64,000 bases of DNA, taken from NCBI RefSeq assembly GCF_905479755.1, contig NZ_CAJQNT010000003.1, positions 124,001-188,000 of the forward strand, written 5' to 3'. The DNA comes from an uncultured Schumannella sp. (GTDB lineage Bacteria; Actinomycetota; Actinomycetes; Actinomycetales; Microbacteriaceae). The position numbers and the translations under genes were made by a program. Under the pieces are notes generated by a model. The model saw nothing but the letters and a program-made list of their open reading frames with translations. It made no database searches and had not been told where the DNA came from. Below are positions 18,107 through 26,301 of this stretch, piece by piece. The first letter of the stretch is position 1; the number at the start of each line of letters is the position of its first letter.

Positions 18107-20458
18107 CTAGCTCCCGGCCGGGTCGGCGGGGGCGTCGGCGGGGGCGCTGGCCGCGGGGGCGCTGGCTGGGGCGCTGGACGTGGGGGCGTCCATCGTAACC
18201 GGCGCGTCGGTGGGCGCGAGGGAGTGCTCGCCGATGAAGTTGGCACCCAGAAGCTCGCGCACGACGGCCTCGCCGTAGCGCTCGCGCGGGGCCGCGGAGT
18301 TGGCGGAAGGGTGGGCGCGCCTACCGGCGGGGTTTGCGGCGGGGTTTGCGGCCTGGGGTTGCTCGGGTTCGGGTTTCGATACGCCGCTGGCGCGGCTACT
18401 CAACCCGCTCGGTTTGGCGCTGGCGGGGCTGCTGGGCCCGCTGGAGTTCTCCGCGTCGGGTTTCGATACGCCGCTGTCGCGGCTACTCAACCCGCTGGGG
18501 TTGGCGGCTGGGGGCGTCGCGGCGCCGCCGGGGATCGAGACGACATTCCAGCCGTCGGCGTCGTCGGGGTGCGGTGGTTCGGCCTCCGGGTCGGGGGCGT
18601 CGTCGGGCTCGGGGGCCGGCTCCACCGCCGAAGTGTGACGCTTTTCCGGAGTTTTGGGCGCGGTGCGGGCGGCATCCCCCGGGTTGGCGGGCCCGCCCGG
18701 CGAAACCTCCGGAGAAACCTCACGCTGCGCGGGCGGCGCGGTGGCGGGCGGCGCTGTGGCGGGCGGCGCGGGCTCCGGGCTGGCGGCGTTCGCCTCGACG
18801 CGGGGCAGGAACTTCACGCGCACGCCGAGCACCTGCTCGATCGCGACGCGGAGGTGATCGCTGACGTTGTCGCCCGGCTTCTGCTTGGGGCGGAAGTCGT
18901 CGATGTCGTTGCCGCTGCGGAACGAGAGCGTCAGCACCTCGTCGGCGTACGCGCGCGGGGTGGCGCCGAAGACGACGAGCCACGAGTTGCGCTTCGCCTT
19001 CTTGACCGCCTCAAGGATCTCGGGCCAGGAATCCTTGATCTGCTGAATGGTGACCGGGCCAACGGGCGCCGCCTTCGCGGCCGGCTCGCCGGGTGCCGCC
19101 GGCGCGGCGGGTGCCACGGGCGCCGCGGGCTCGTCAGTGTGTCGTTTCTCCGGAGTTTTTGCTGCGGGAGGCTCCACCTCCGCCGGTTTCGCGGGCGGGG
19201 CCGCCGAAACCTCCGGAGAAACGTCACGCTTCGCGGACGCGGGGGCGGGCTGCGCGGCGGGGACGGGCTGCGCTGCGGGGGCCGGCGCGGCGCCCTCGAT
19301 GCCGATGCGGCGCTCGAGGCGCTCCACGCGGGCGAGCGCGCCGCGCTCGGCGTCGTCCATCGCGGGCACCAGCAGGCGCGCGGCCAGCAGTTCCAGGTGC
19401 AGGCGCGGCGAGGTCGCGCCCGACATCTCGCCGAGTGCGGCGTTCACCAGGTCCGCGCTCCGCGACAGCTCGGCGGAGCCGAAGGAGCCCGCTTGCACGC
19501 GCATCCGCTCGACCTCGTCGGCGGGGATGCCGCGCAGCACCGCCCCGGCGCCCTCGCCGGTGGCGGCCACCACGATCAGGTCGCGCAGGCGCTCCAGCAG
19601 GTCGTCGACGAAACGGCGCGGATCCTGTCCGGTTTGGATGACGCGGTCGATGGCCGCGAACAGCGCCGGCGCGTCGCGGCCGCCGATCGCCTCCACGACC
19701 TCATCGAGCAGGGCGGCGTGCGTGTAGCCGAGCAGCGCGACCGCGCGCTCGTAGTCGACGCGGTCGCCCTCCGAGCCGGCGATCAACTGGTCGAGCAGCG
19801 ACAGCGTGTCACGCACCGAACCCCCACCAGCGCGCACGACGAGCGGCAGCACGCCAGCCTCGACCTCGACGCCCTCGGTGCCACTCAACTGCTGCACGTA
19901 ATCGAGCATCTGCGCGGGCGGCACCAGCCGGAACGGGTAATGATGGGTGCGGCTGCGGATCGTGCCGATCACCTTGTCGGGCTCCGTGGTGGCGAAGATG
20001 AACTTGACGTGCTCCGGCGGCTCTTCCACGATCTTCAGCAGCGCGTTGAAGCCCTGCGGCGTCACCATGTGCGCCTCATCGAGGATGAAGATCTTGAAGC
20101 GGTCGCGCGCGGGGGCGAAGGCGGCGCGTTCGCGCAGGTCGCGGGCGTCATCCACGCCGTTGTGCGAGGCGGCGTCGATCTCGACCACGTCGAGCGAGCC
20201 GGAGCCGTCGCGGCTGAGCTCGACGCACGAGGGGCACACGCCGCACGGGGTGTCGGTGGGGCCCTCGGCGCAGTTCAAACAGCGGGCCAGGATGCGGGCG
20301 CTGGTGGTCTTGCCGCATCCGCGTGGTCCGCTAAACAGGTAGGCGTGGTTGACGCGATCGGTGCGCAGCGCCGTGCGCAGCGGATCGGTCACCTGCGACT
20401 GGCCGATGAGCTCGGCGAAGGTCTCGGGCCGGTAGCGGCGATACAGGGCGGTAACCAC
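18107..20458 (-). CDS. dnaX: DNA polymerase III subunit gamma/tau
   Basis: 783 residues. The N-terminal AAA+ domain starts [17 protein letters not shown], with Walker [11 protein letters not shown], the zinc module [19 protein letters not shown], and sensor/DEAH-like LDEAHM; domain III ends near residue 365. A conserved C-terminal tau-type domain ([18 protein letters not shown], then [11 protein letters not shown]) follows a Pro/Ala-rich linker. It is the clamp-loader ATPase and organiser of the replisome. Oddity: both the linker and the C-terminal tail contain in-frame copies of two dispersed-repeat types. Start: GTG at 20458, six bases after TACGCT, so the mRNA may be leaderless. No slippery sequence for a separate gamma was recognised. 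Confidence 0.95.
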   Translation of the reverse strand: MVTALYRRYRPETFAELIGQSQVTDPLRTALRTDRVNHAYLFSGPRGCGKTTSARILARCLNCAEGPTDTPCGVCPSCVELSRDGSGSLDVVEIDAASHNGVDDARDLRERAAFAPARDRFKIFILDEAHMVTPQGFNALLKIVEEPPEHVKFIFATTEPDKVIGTIRSRTHHYPFRLVPPAQMLDYVQQLSGTEGVEVEAGVLPLVVRAGGGSVRDTLSLLDQLIAGSEGDRVDYERAVALLGYTHAALLDEVVEAIGGRDAPALFAAIDRVIQTGQDPRRFVDDLLERLRDLIVVAATGEGAGAVLRGIPADEVERMRVQAGSFGSAELSRSADLVNAALGEMSGATSPRLHLELLAARLLVPAMDDAERGALARVERLERRIGIEGAAPAPAAQPVPAAQPAPASAKRDVSPEVSAAPPAKPAEVEPPAAKTPEKRHTDEPAAPVAPAAPAAPGEPAAKAAPVGPVTIQQIKDSWPEILEAVKKAKRNSWLVVFGATPRAYADEVLTLSFRSGNDIDDFRPKQKPGDNVSDHLRVAIEQVLGVRVKFLPRVEANAASPEPAPPATAPPATAPPAQREVSPEVSPGGPANPGDAARTAPKTPEKRHTSAVEPAPEPDDAPDPEAEPPHPDDADGWNVVSIPGGAATPPAANPSGLSSRDSGVSKPDAENSSGPSSPASAKPSGLSSRASGVSKPEPEQPQAANPAANPAGRRAHPSANSAAPRERYGEAVVRELLGANFIGEHSLAPTDAPVTMDAPTSSAPASAPAASAPADAPADPAGS
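18371..18406 (-). repeat. 36-nt REP-like repeat in dnaX, copy 1
   Basis: On the plus strand GGGTTTCGATACGCCGCT is followed by ggcGCGGCTACTCAACCC; GCCGC and GCGGC form a short hairpin. Copy 2 lies 52 nt further. Such GTTTCGATACGCCGC...GCGGCTACTC units are, to my knowledge, abundant between genes in Microbacteriaceae genomes. Here the unit is translated as [13 protein letters not shown]. Confidence 0.75.
18458..18493 (-). repeat. 36-nt REP-like repeat in dnaX, copy 2
   Basis: Nearly identical to copy 1 except around the loop (GTC instead of GGC). It is translated in the same frame as [13 protein letters not shown]. Confidence 0.75.
18633..18730 (-). repeat. About 97-nt in-frame repeat with inverted ends in dnaX, copy 1
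   Basis: Left end GTGTGACGCTTTTCCGGAG; right end ends CTCCGGAGAAACCTCACGC, an imperfect inverted repeat of the left end. The unit encodes [10 protein letters not shown] at one end and KTPEKRHT at the other. Confidence 0.7.
19136..19233 (-). repeat. About 97-nt in-frame repeat with inverted ends in dnaX, copy 2
   Basis: Same termini as copy 1 (GTGTGTCGTTTCTCCGGAG and CTCCGGAGAAACGTCACGC), same length and same reading frame, encoding [11 protein letters not shown] and KTPEKRHT. The middle part differs between copies. Confidence 0.7.
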
Positions 20459-20531
20459 TCGCCCAGCGTAGTCGGCACCACCGCGGACGGGTGGGGATGG
20501 GACCAGGTCCGACACCCAGAGGCCGGTGGGA

Positions 20532-20537
20532 TAGTAT
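20532..20537 (+). promoter_or_regulatory. -10 box of the SRP RNA gene
   Basis: TAGTAT lies 6-7 nt before the predicted 5' end of ffs. It is divergent from the dnaX promoter, whose likely -10 box TACGCT is near 20465-20470 on the other strand. Confidence 0.5.
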
Positions 20538-20542
20538 GGCCG

Positions 20543-20634
20543 CGGCTCCCCGCGTGGCGCCAACCAGGCCAACTCCCCCAGGGCGGAAACGCAGCAAGGG
20601 TAACCGGGCTCTGGCGGGTGCGCGGGGGGTCCTG
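20543..20634 (+). ncRNA. ffs: Signal recognition particle 4.5S RNA
   Basis: The conserved helix-8 core is GGGCGGAAACGCAGCAAGGG. The ends GGCTCCCCGCG and CGCGGGGGGTCC close the long hairpin. It binds Ffh for co-translational targeting. It lies directly between dnaX and tRNA-Ser, the usual actinobacterial place. Confidence 0.96.
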
Positions 20635-20637
20635 CCA

Positions 20638-20722
20638 GGAGGATTCGCCTAGTGGCCTATGGCGCACGCTTGGAAAGCGTGTTGGGTGAAAGCCCTCGGG
20701 GGTTCGAATCCCCCATCCTCCG
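20638..20722 (+). tRNA. tRNA-Ser(GGA)
   Basis: The acceptor GGAGGAT pairs with ATCCTCC, discriminator G, CCA not encoded. The anticodon stem CACGC/GCGTG encloses TTGGAAA (anticodon GGA), and there is a long variable arm (TTGGGTGAAAGCCCTC). It starts four bases after the SRP RNA, so the two may share a transcript. Confidence 0.97.
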
Positions 20723-20784
20723 CTGTTGAACACCACCACGACGAAAAAAGCTTCACATCATCTGTGCCGCTCGAAGGGGGGCGT

Positions 20785-21405
20785 GTGACGACCCACCGCG
20801 TCCGGATCTACCCGCGCCGCTCCCTCATGCTGACCGCCGTCGTGTCGCTCGTCGCCGGCATGGTGCCGATCTTCGGCGTTCTCTACTGGTTCGCGAGCGA
20901 ACGCGACCAGATCGCGCCCGTCTTCGCGGTGCACGCGGTCGTCCTCGCGGCGGGGCTCGCGGTGCTGCTGCGTCAACTGTGGGTGCACGCGACCGTCACC
21001 GACACCGAGCTGACCGGCAACGGCATCTTCTCGCCGACGATCAGCGTCGACCTGGATGACATCGAAGAGGTGCTGCTCGTCGACACCCAGGTCGGCCAGT
21101 CCCCCGAGATTGTCACGCAGCTGATCGCGCGCAACCTCGACGGCCGGACGCTCTACCGACTGCGCGGCAACTTCTGGCACGCACACGATCTGGAGGCGCT
21201 CGTCGCGGCGCTCCCGGTGCCCGCGAAGCGCGTGACGGGCCCGCTCAGCATGAGCGAATTCTTCCGCGACTACCCGGGAAGCGTGTACTGGTTCGAGAAT
21301 CGCCCCGCCATCAAGGTCGCGGCGGTGGTGATCGGACTCGTCGCCCTCGCGAGCGTGATCGTGCTGTTGACCACGGTGCTCGGTTTCAATATCCCGGGCA
21401 TGTAG
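20785..21405 (+). CDS. Membrane protein with bacterial PH-like domain, unknown function
   Basis: 206 residues from GTG 20785, which has GAAGGGGG just upstream. Two N-terminal helices (about 14-36 and 48-66) lead to a cytoplasmic region of about 80 residues with the beta-rich pattern of bPH domains (ATVTDTELTGNGIFSPTISV, DDIEEVLLVDT, then LYRLRGNFWHAHDLEALVAAL). A C-terminal helix (VAAVVIGLVALASVIVLLTTV) follows. I do not recognise a specific family member with a known role. It is convergent with the HerA-like ATPase gene. Confidence 0.7.
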   Translation: MTTHRVRIYPRRSLMLTAVVSLVAGMVPIFGVLYWFASERDQIAPVFAVHAVVLAAGLAVLLRQLWVHATVTDTELTGNGIFSPTISVDLDDIEEVLLVDTQVGQSPEIVTQLIARNLDGRTLYRLRGNFWHAHDLEALVAALPVPAKRVTGPLSMSEFFRDYPGSVYWFENRPAIKVAAVVIGLVALASVIVLLTTVLGFNIPGM

Positions 21406-21421
21406 TTGCCGGGCGACGGGC

Positions 21422-23068
21422 TCAGCGCTTGCGCGACGACCCGAACAGCGTGTTGACGAGCACGCGCGCCACCCGGACGCCCGCGTTCACGGCCTGCTTG
21501 CGCCGACGCTCGTCGCGCGCCGCCTCCTCGCGCGCCCGCTTCGCCGCGGCACGTTCGGCCGTCTTCGCCCGCTTGTCGGCCGCACGCTGGGCATCCTTGA
21601 TCCGCTTCTCGGCGGCCTTCTGCTCGGCCGCGAGCTGACGCTCGAGCGCCTCGGCCCGCGCCGTCACCTCCGCCGCCTGCTCGCGAGACTTCTCGGCCTG
21701 CGCGGCCTTCGTCGCGAGCTTCTCGCGCGCCGAGCTGGGGTCGATCGCCACCCCGTACTTCTCGGTCAGCGGCGAGGCGGCGACCGCGGCGGCGATCACC
21801 GCCGCATCCGTCGGGTTCATCGAGCCCTGCGGGGCCCGCAGGCGCGTCCAGGCGACCGGTGAGGGGGCGCCCTTCTCGTTCATCACCGTCACGATCGCCT
21901 CCCCGGTGGCAAGCGTCGTCAGCACCTCGTCGAGCTCGTACCCGGAGTTTGGATAGGTCGAGACGGTCGCCCGCAGCGCCTTCGCGTCGTCGGGGGTGTG
22001 GGCGCGCAGCTGGTGCTGCACGCGGCTGCCCAACTGGGCCAGCACATCCGAGGGCACGTCCTTCGGGGTCTGGGTGACGAAGAAGATGCCGACCCCCTTC
22101 GAGCGGATCAGCCGCACCACCTGGGTGACCTGGCTGAGGAAATCTTTGGAGGCATCCTTGAACAGCAGGTGCGCCTCGTCGAAGAAGAACACCAGCTTCG
22201 GCTGCGGGAGGTCGCCCACCTCGGGCAGCGTCGCGTAGAGCTCGCCGAGCAGCCACATCAAGAACGTGGAGAACAGGGCCGGCTTGTCGTGCACGCTTGG
22301 CACCTCGAGCAGGCTCACGATGCCGCGGCCGTCGGCCGACTGGCGCATGAACTCGGCGACGTCGATCTGCGGCTGGCCAAAGAACACGTCGGCGCCCTGG
22401 TCGGCGAAGTTGATCAACTCGCGCAGGATCACCCCCGCGGTCGCCTTCGACAGCCCGCCGAGCTCGGTCAGCTCGGCCTTGCCCTCGGCACTCATCAGGT
22501 GGCTGACCACCGCCCGCAAATCGGCGAGTTCGACGAGCGGCAGCTCGGCCTTCTTGGCGTAGTGGAAGACGAGGCCGAGGCTCGACTCCTGCGTGTTGTT
22601 CAGCCCGAGCACCTTGCTGAGCAGCAGCGGGCCGAAGCTCTCGATGCTGGCACGGATCGGCACCCCCGAACCGAGGCCGCCAAGCGAGAAGAACTCGGTC
22701 GGGCTGGCGGTCGGCGCCCACTCCTGCCCAATGCTCTCGGTGCGCTCCCGCAGCTTCTCGCTCGAGGTACCCTCGCTCGCGATGCCCGAGAGGTCGCCCT
22801 TGATGTCGGCGGCGAACACCGGCACCCCGGCGGCCGAGAGCTGTTCGGCGAGCACCTGCAGGGTCTTCGTCTTGCCGGTTCCCGTCGCGCCCGCGACCAG
22901 ACCATGACGGTTGGTCATGGCGATCGGGATGCGCACCGGCACATCCGCGCGCGCCTCCCCGTTGACCAGGGCCCCCATCTCGAGCGCCGGCGCCTCGAAG
23001 GCGTACCCGGCGCGGATGGCCTCGACCGCGGCGTCGTCGAGCGGCCCGGCGTTCTTCGGAGCGTTCAT
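21422..23068 (-). CDS. HerA-like/DUF853 P-loop ATPase (YjgR family)
   Basis: 548 residues. Walker A is VAGATGTGKTKTLQVLAEQL and Walker B LVFFFDEAHLLF. Other DUF853 signatures are VPVFAADIKGDLSGIA, FLSQVTQVVRLIRSKGVGIFFV and QLGSRVQHQLRAHTPDD. The C-terminal 120 residues form a highly charged Ala/Lys/Arg/Glu coiled coil. The family belongs to the FtsK-HerA translocases, but YjgR proteins have no established role. ATG at 23068 begins the conserved N-terminus. It lies 29 nt downstream of the saccharopine-dehydrogenase-like gene. Confidence 0.88.
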   Translation of the reverse strand: MNAPKNAGPLDDAAVEAIRAGYAFEAPALEMGALVNGEARADVPVRIPIAMTNRHGLVAGATGTGKTKTLQVLAEQLSAAGVPVFAADIKGDLSGIASEGTSSEKLRERTESIGQEWAPTASPTEFFSLGGLGSGVPIRASIESFGPLLLSKVLGLNNTQESSLGLVFHYAKKAELPLVELADLRAVVSHLMSAEGKAELTELGGLSKATAGVILRELINFADQGADVFFGQPQIDVAEFMRQSADGRGIVSLLEVPSVHDKPALFSTFLMWLLGELYATLPEVGDLPQPKLVFFFDEAHLLFKDASKDFLSQVTQVVRLIRSKGVGIFFVTQTPKDVPSDVLAQLGSRVQHQLRAHTPDDAKALRATVSTYPNSGYELDEVLTTLATGEAIVTVMNEKGAPSPVAWTRLRAPQGSMNPTDAAVIAAAVAASPLTEKYGVAIDPSSAREKLATKAAQAEKSREQAAEVTARAEALERQLAAEQKAAEKRIKDAQRAADKRAKTAERAAAKRAREEAARDERRRKQAVNAGVRVARVLVNTLFGSSRKR

Positions 23069-23097
23069 GGCGGTCAGCCTAGCCGCGCACCCCGAAA

Positions 23098-24375
23098 TCA
23101 GACGGGGGTGCGCTCCTCGAGGCCCCAGGCCTGGCCGTACCCGCCCTCGGCCTCGGGCTTCGCCATCAGCTCCAGGAACGGCGCCGCGGGGAAGGCCTCC
23201 GGGCCGAGCACGCCGACGCCCGACCAGACCCCGCGGGCGAGCAGTTCGAGCGCGATCACCGGGTTCAACGCGGTCTGCCAGACGACGCACTGCGCCTCGT
23301 ACTCGGCCATCGTCCACTCGTTGTCGCTCACGTGGTACAGGTACACGGCGCGCGGGGCGCCGTCCTTGCCGGTACCGGTGACGAAGACGCCCGCGCAGGT
23401 CTTGCCGGTCATCCGCGGGCCGATGCTCGCCGGGTCGGGAAGAGCGGCCGCCACCACGTCGCGCGGGGCGACGCTGACCGGGCCGTCGGCGCTTCGCACC
23501 GTCAGCGGTGTCGTCGAATCGAGCCCCAGCAGGTGCAGCGTCTTCAGCACGCCGATGAACTCGTCGCCGAGCCCGTACTTGAAGGTCACGCGCTTGGCGT
23601 CGAGCCAGCGCGGCATCAGCAGCACCTCCTCGTGCTCGACGTTGACGCACTCCACCGGACCGATGCCCTCCGGGAACTCGAACACCTCCGGCTCGCTGAA
23701 CGGCGCCGTCGTGAACCAGCCGGCGTCCTTCTCCCACACCACCGGCGGGTTCAGGCATTCCTCGATCGTCGTCCAGATCGAGAAGCTCGGGGCGAAGATC
23801 TCGTTGCCCGCCTCGTCGCGCACCACCAGGTTGGCGCCGTCGCGCGTGCCCAACTCGTCGATCTCGCTGAACAGTTCGTCGCTCGCGTAGCGCGCGAACA
23901 CGTCGCTGAGGCCCGGCTCGACGCCCATGCCGACCAGGGCCAGCTGCCCGGCCTTCTCCCAGTCGGGCGACTGCGCGAACTGGTCGTCACCGAGCTTCAC
24001 GTGCGTCTGCGAATACGGCTCCTCCGGATGCGGCTCCGACAGGCTCATCGCCATGTCCAGATAGCCGGCCCCGGCGGCCAGCGCCCCGGCAAAAATCGTC
24101 GGCACGAACTTCGGCTCCACCGCGTTCATCACGTGCGTCACCCCGTGTTCACCGGCGAGCGCCGCGACCGAGTCGGGGTCGGAGGCGTCGACGTGCGCCG
24201 CGACGAACCGTGCGGCCACCTCGGCGCCGTGCTTGTTCGCGATCCACGCGATCGTGCGCTCGGCGCGGCTCTGGTCGTAGTCGCTGACGACGAGCAGTTC
24301 GAAAAAGTCACGTCGTGCGGCGATCTTGGCGATCGCGTCGCCGACACCGCCCGCACCGACCAGCAGGATCCTCAT
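23098..24375 (-). CDS. Saccharopine dehydrogenase-like NAD(P)-binding protein
   Basis: 425 residues. The Rossmann motif is RILLVGAGGVGDAIAKIAARR, followed by the saccharopine-DH pattern [29 protein letters not shown] and GMGVEPGLSDVFARYA. The C-terminal half carries the catalytic/substrate domain. The family includes saccharopine, carboxynorspermidine and lysine dehydrogenases; the substrate is not decidable here. ATGA overlap with the upstream PAP2 gene shows coupling. Confidence 0.82.
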   Translation of the reverse strand: MRILLVGAGGVGDAIAKIAARRDFFELLVVSDYDQSRAERTIAWIANKHGAEVAARFVAAHVDASDPDSVAALAGEHGVTHVMNAVEPKFVPTIFAGALAAGAGYLDMAMSLSEPHPEEPYSQTHVKLGDDQFAQSPDWEKAGQLALVGMGVEPGLSDVFARYASDELFSEIDELGTRDGANLVVRDEAGNEIFAPSFSIWTTIEECLNPPVVWEKDAGWFTTAPFSEPEVFEFPEGIGPVECVNVEHEEVLLMPRWLDAKRVTFKYGLGDEFIGVLKTLHLLGLDSTTPLTVRSADGPVSVAPRDVVAAALPDPASIGPRMTGKTCAGVFVTGTGKDGAPRAVYLYHVSDNEWTMAEYEAQCVVWQTALNPVIALELLARGVWSGVGVLGPEAFPAAPFLELMAKPEAEGGYGQAWGLEERTPV

Positions 24376-25016
24376 GGTCTGACGCTAGCGCCCCGGATGC
24401 GGTGCGGGAAGAGCGCCCAGACGAACACCGCGACCCCGGCGCCGACCACCGCACCCGCGAGAGTGTCGCTCAGCCAGTGCACGCCGAGGTAGGTGCGTGC
24501 GAACGCCATCGCCACCACCCAGATCGTGCCCGCGATCGCCACGCTCCAGCGCCGCACCAGCAGCGTCAGCAGCACCGCCATCGTGGCCGCATTCGCCACA
24601 TGCCCCGAAGGGAATGATGCCGACTCGAGCTGGATCAGCGACTCCAGTGGGCGGTCGCGGTCGGCGAGGAACTTCACCGCCTGCACCACGAGCGCGCTCG
24701 CCGCCGACGCCACCACAAAAATCAGCGCCGCCATCGGGCGGCGCCTGACCAGAAAGGCGACCGCGATCGCCAACGGGATCACCAGCACCCCCGCCCAGCC
24801 CCCGCCGAGGAAGTCGAGCAGGCGCGCCGGCAGCTCGAACCACGGGCCCGGGTTCTGCCGCAGCTCATCGACCCACGCCAGGTCGAAGCCGAACGGGCCC
24901 TCCACCACCCGCAGCGCGAAGAGGCCGCCGACCGCCACGATCGTCAGAACGGCGGACGCGCTCGCGACCAGGGTCGCGCCGCGCCGCGAGAGGCGTCGGC
25001 GGCGGGGGGTGGGCAT
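24372..25016 (-). CDS. PAP2-type membrane phosphatase
   Basis: 214 residues with six predicted membrane helices. The three PAP2 motifs are intact: KFLADRDRP (KxxxxxxRP), SFPSGH, and ARTYLGVHWLSD (SR-x5-H-x3-D, with A for S). The family dephosphorylates lipid phosphates such as undecaprenyl pyrophosphate or phosphatidic acid. It begins five bases after the MFS gene and overlaps the next gene by 4 nt, so it is within a compact operon running from bgl to the HerA-like gene. Confidence 0.88.
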   Translation of the reverse strand: MPTPRRRRLSRRGATLVASASAVLTIVAVGGLFALRVVEGPFGFDLAWVDELRQNPGPWFELPARLLDFLGGGWAGVLVIPLAIAVAFLVRRRPMAALIFVVASAASALVVQAVKFLADRDRPLESLIQLESASFPSGHVANAATMAVLLTLLVRRWSVAIAGTIWVVAMAFARTYLGVHWLSDTLAGAVVGAGVAVFVWALFPHRIRGASVRP

Positions 25017-25020
25017 CCGC

Positions 25021-26292
25021 CTAGGTTCCCGCGATCGAAGGCACGGTGCGCGGGCGCACGACCACCCAGAGCACGATGATGGCGACCGCGAGCGTGGCCA
25101 TCTGCACCGCCGCCATCGGCAGCGCCGAACCGATGCCGAGCCACCCGACGATCGGCGAGATGAGCCCGGCCAGGCCGAAGTTCACCGCGCCGAGCAGCGA
25201 CGCGGCCGTGCCCGCCTCCTTGCCGTGATGGGCGAGCGCCGTCACCTGGATCGCCGGGAACGTCGCCCCCGCCAGCGAGATCAGCACGAACAGCGGGATG
25301 AGCACCGTCCAGATACCGCCGCCGGCGATCGAGAACACGACGATCGACGCGGCCGCGAGGAACATCCCAGTGAGCGTCACCGCGATCACCCACTGCGGAC
25401 CCACGCGCCGCATCACGCGCGACGAGAGCTGCGAACAGATCACCAAGCCGAGCGAATTGGCCCCAAACACCAAGCCGTACTGCTGCGCGTCCAGCCCGTA
25501 GACATCCTGAAACAGGAACGACGACGCCGCCAAGTAGGCGAACAGCGAGGAGAAATTCATCGCCCCGACGATCGCGATGCCGACGAACACCCGGTCGTGG
25601 AACAGCGCGCGGTAGCGGTCGCGCGCCGTGCTGTGGCCGACGTCGCGGCGACGGGCCGGCGGCAAAGTTTCGATGATCAGGAACCAGGCGAGCACCAGCA
25701 CCGCGATGCCGTAGGCCATCAGCACCCAGAAGATGCCGCGCCAGTCCATGATCTGCAGCAACTGCGAGCCGATGACCGGCGCCACGATGGGGGCGAGGCC
25801 CGTCACCAGGGCCAGGCGGGCGAGCATCCGAACCAGCGGATGCCCGCCGAACAGGTCGCGCACCATCGCCATCGCCACGACCCCGCCGCCGGCCGCACCG
25901 ATGCCCTGCAGCACACGGAACAGCCCGATCAGCCCGAGGTCCGGGGCGAGAGCCACGCCGAGGCTCGCCGCGATGTGCAGCGCCGTCGCGACCAGCAGCG
26001 GCGTGCGCCGACCCACCTTGTCGCTCCACGGCCCGATCAGCAGCTGGCCGAGACCGAAGCCGATCGTCGTCGCCGTCAGCGTCAACTGAATCGCCGCGTC
26101 GGTCGCGTCGAACACCGTCGCGATCGCCGGGAACGCCGGCAGGTAGAGGTCGATCGTGAACGGGCCGAGCGCCACCAGCGCGCCCAGCACCAGCACGTAG
26201 ACGAGCCGCTGGCCCTTGGTGAGCGAGTCGCCGGGGTGAAGGACGATCGGCTTAGTCGGCGGGTGCGCCTCGACGCGGATCTCAGAACTCAC
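25021..26292 (-). CDS. MFS drug-resistance-type transporter (Bcr/CflA family)
   Basis: 423 residues and 12 membrane helices. The first helix ends in ALGPFTIDLYLPAFPAI, the Bcr/CflA hallmark, and motif A follows as GPWSDKVGRRTPLL. The loop between helices 6 and 7 is cytoplasmic and basic (PPARRRDVGHSTARDRYR). A drug or metabolite exporter is expected; placement after a beta-glucosidase hints at sugar or glycoside efflux, but this is inference. GTG start nine bases after the bgl stop. Confidence 0.87.
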   Translation of the reverse strand: MSSEIRVEAHPPTKPIVLHPGDSLTKGQRLVYVLVLGALVALGPFTIDLYLPAFPAIATVFDATDAAIQLTLTATTIGFGLGQLLIGPWSDKVGRRTPLLVATALHIAASLGVALAPDLGLIGLFRVLQGIGAAGGGVVAMAMVRDLFGGHPLVRMLARLALVTGLAPIVAPVIGSQLLQIMDWRGIFWVLMAYGIAVLVLAWFLIIETLPPARRRDVGHSTARDRYRALFHDRVFVGIAIVGAMNFSSLFAYLAASSFLFQDVYGLDAQQYGLVFGANSLGLVICSQLSSRVMRRVGPQWVIAVTLTGMFLAAASIVVFSIAGGGIWTVLIPLFVLISLAGATFPAIQVTALAHHGKEAGTAASLLGAVNFGLAGLISPIVGWLGIGSALPMAAVQMATLAVAIIVLWVVVRPRTVPSIAGT

Positions 26293-26301
26293 GAAGCGAC
26301 G

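Noticed and set aside
18224-20689. An 821-codon plus-strand frame opposite dnaX
   Set aside because: Antisense to dnaX; Gly/Arg-rich shadow that would also run through the SRP RNA and tRNA-Ser.
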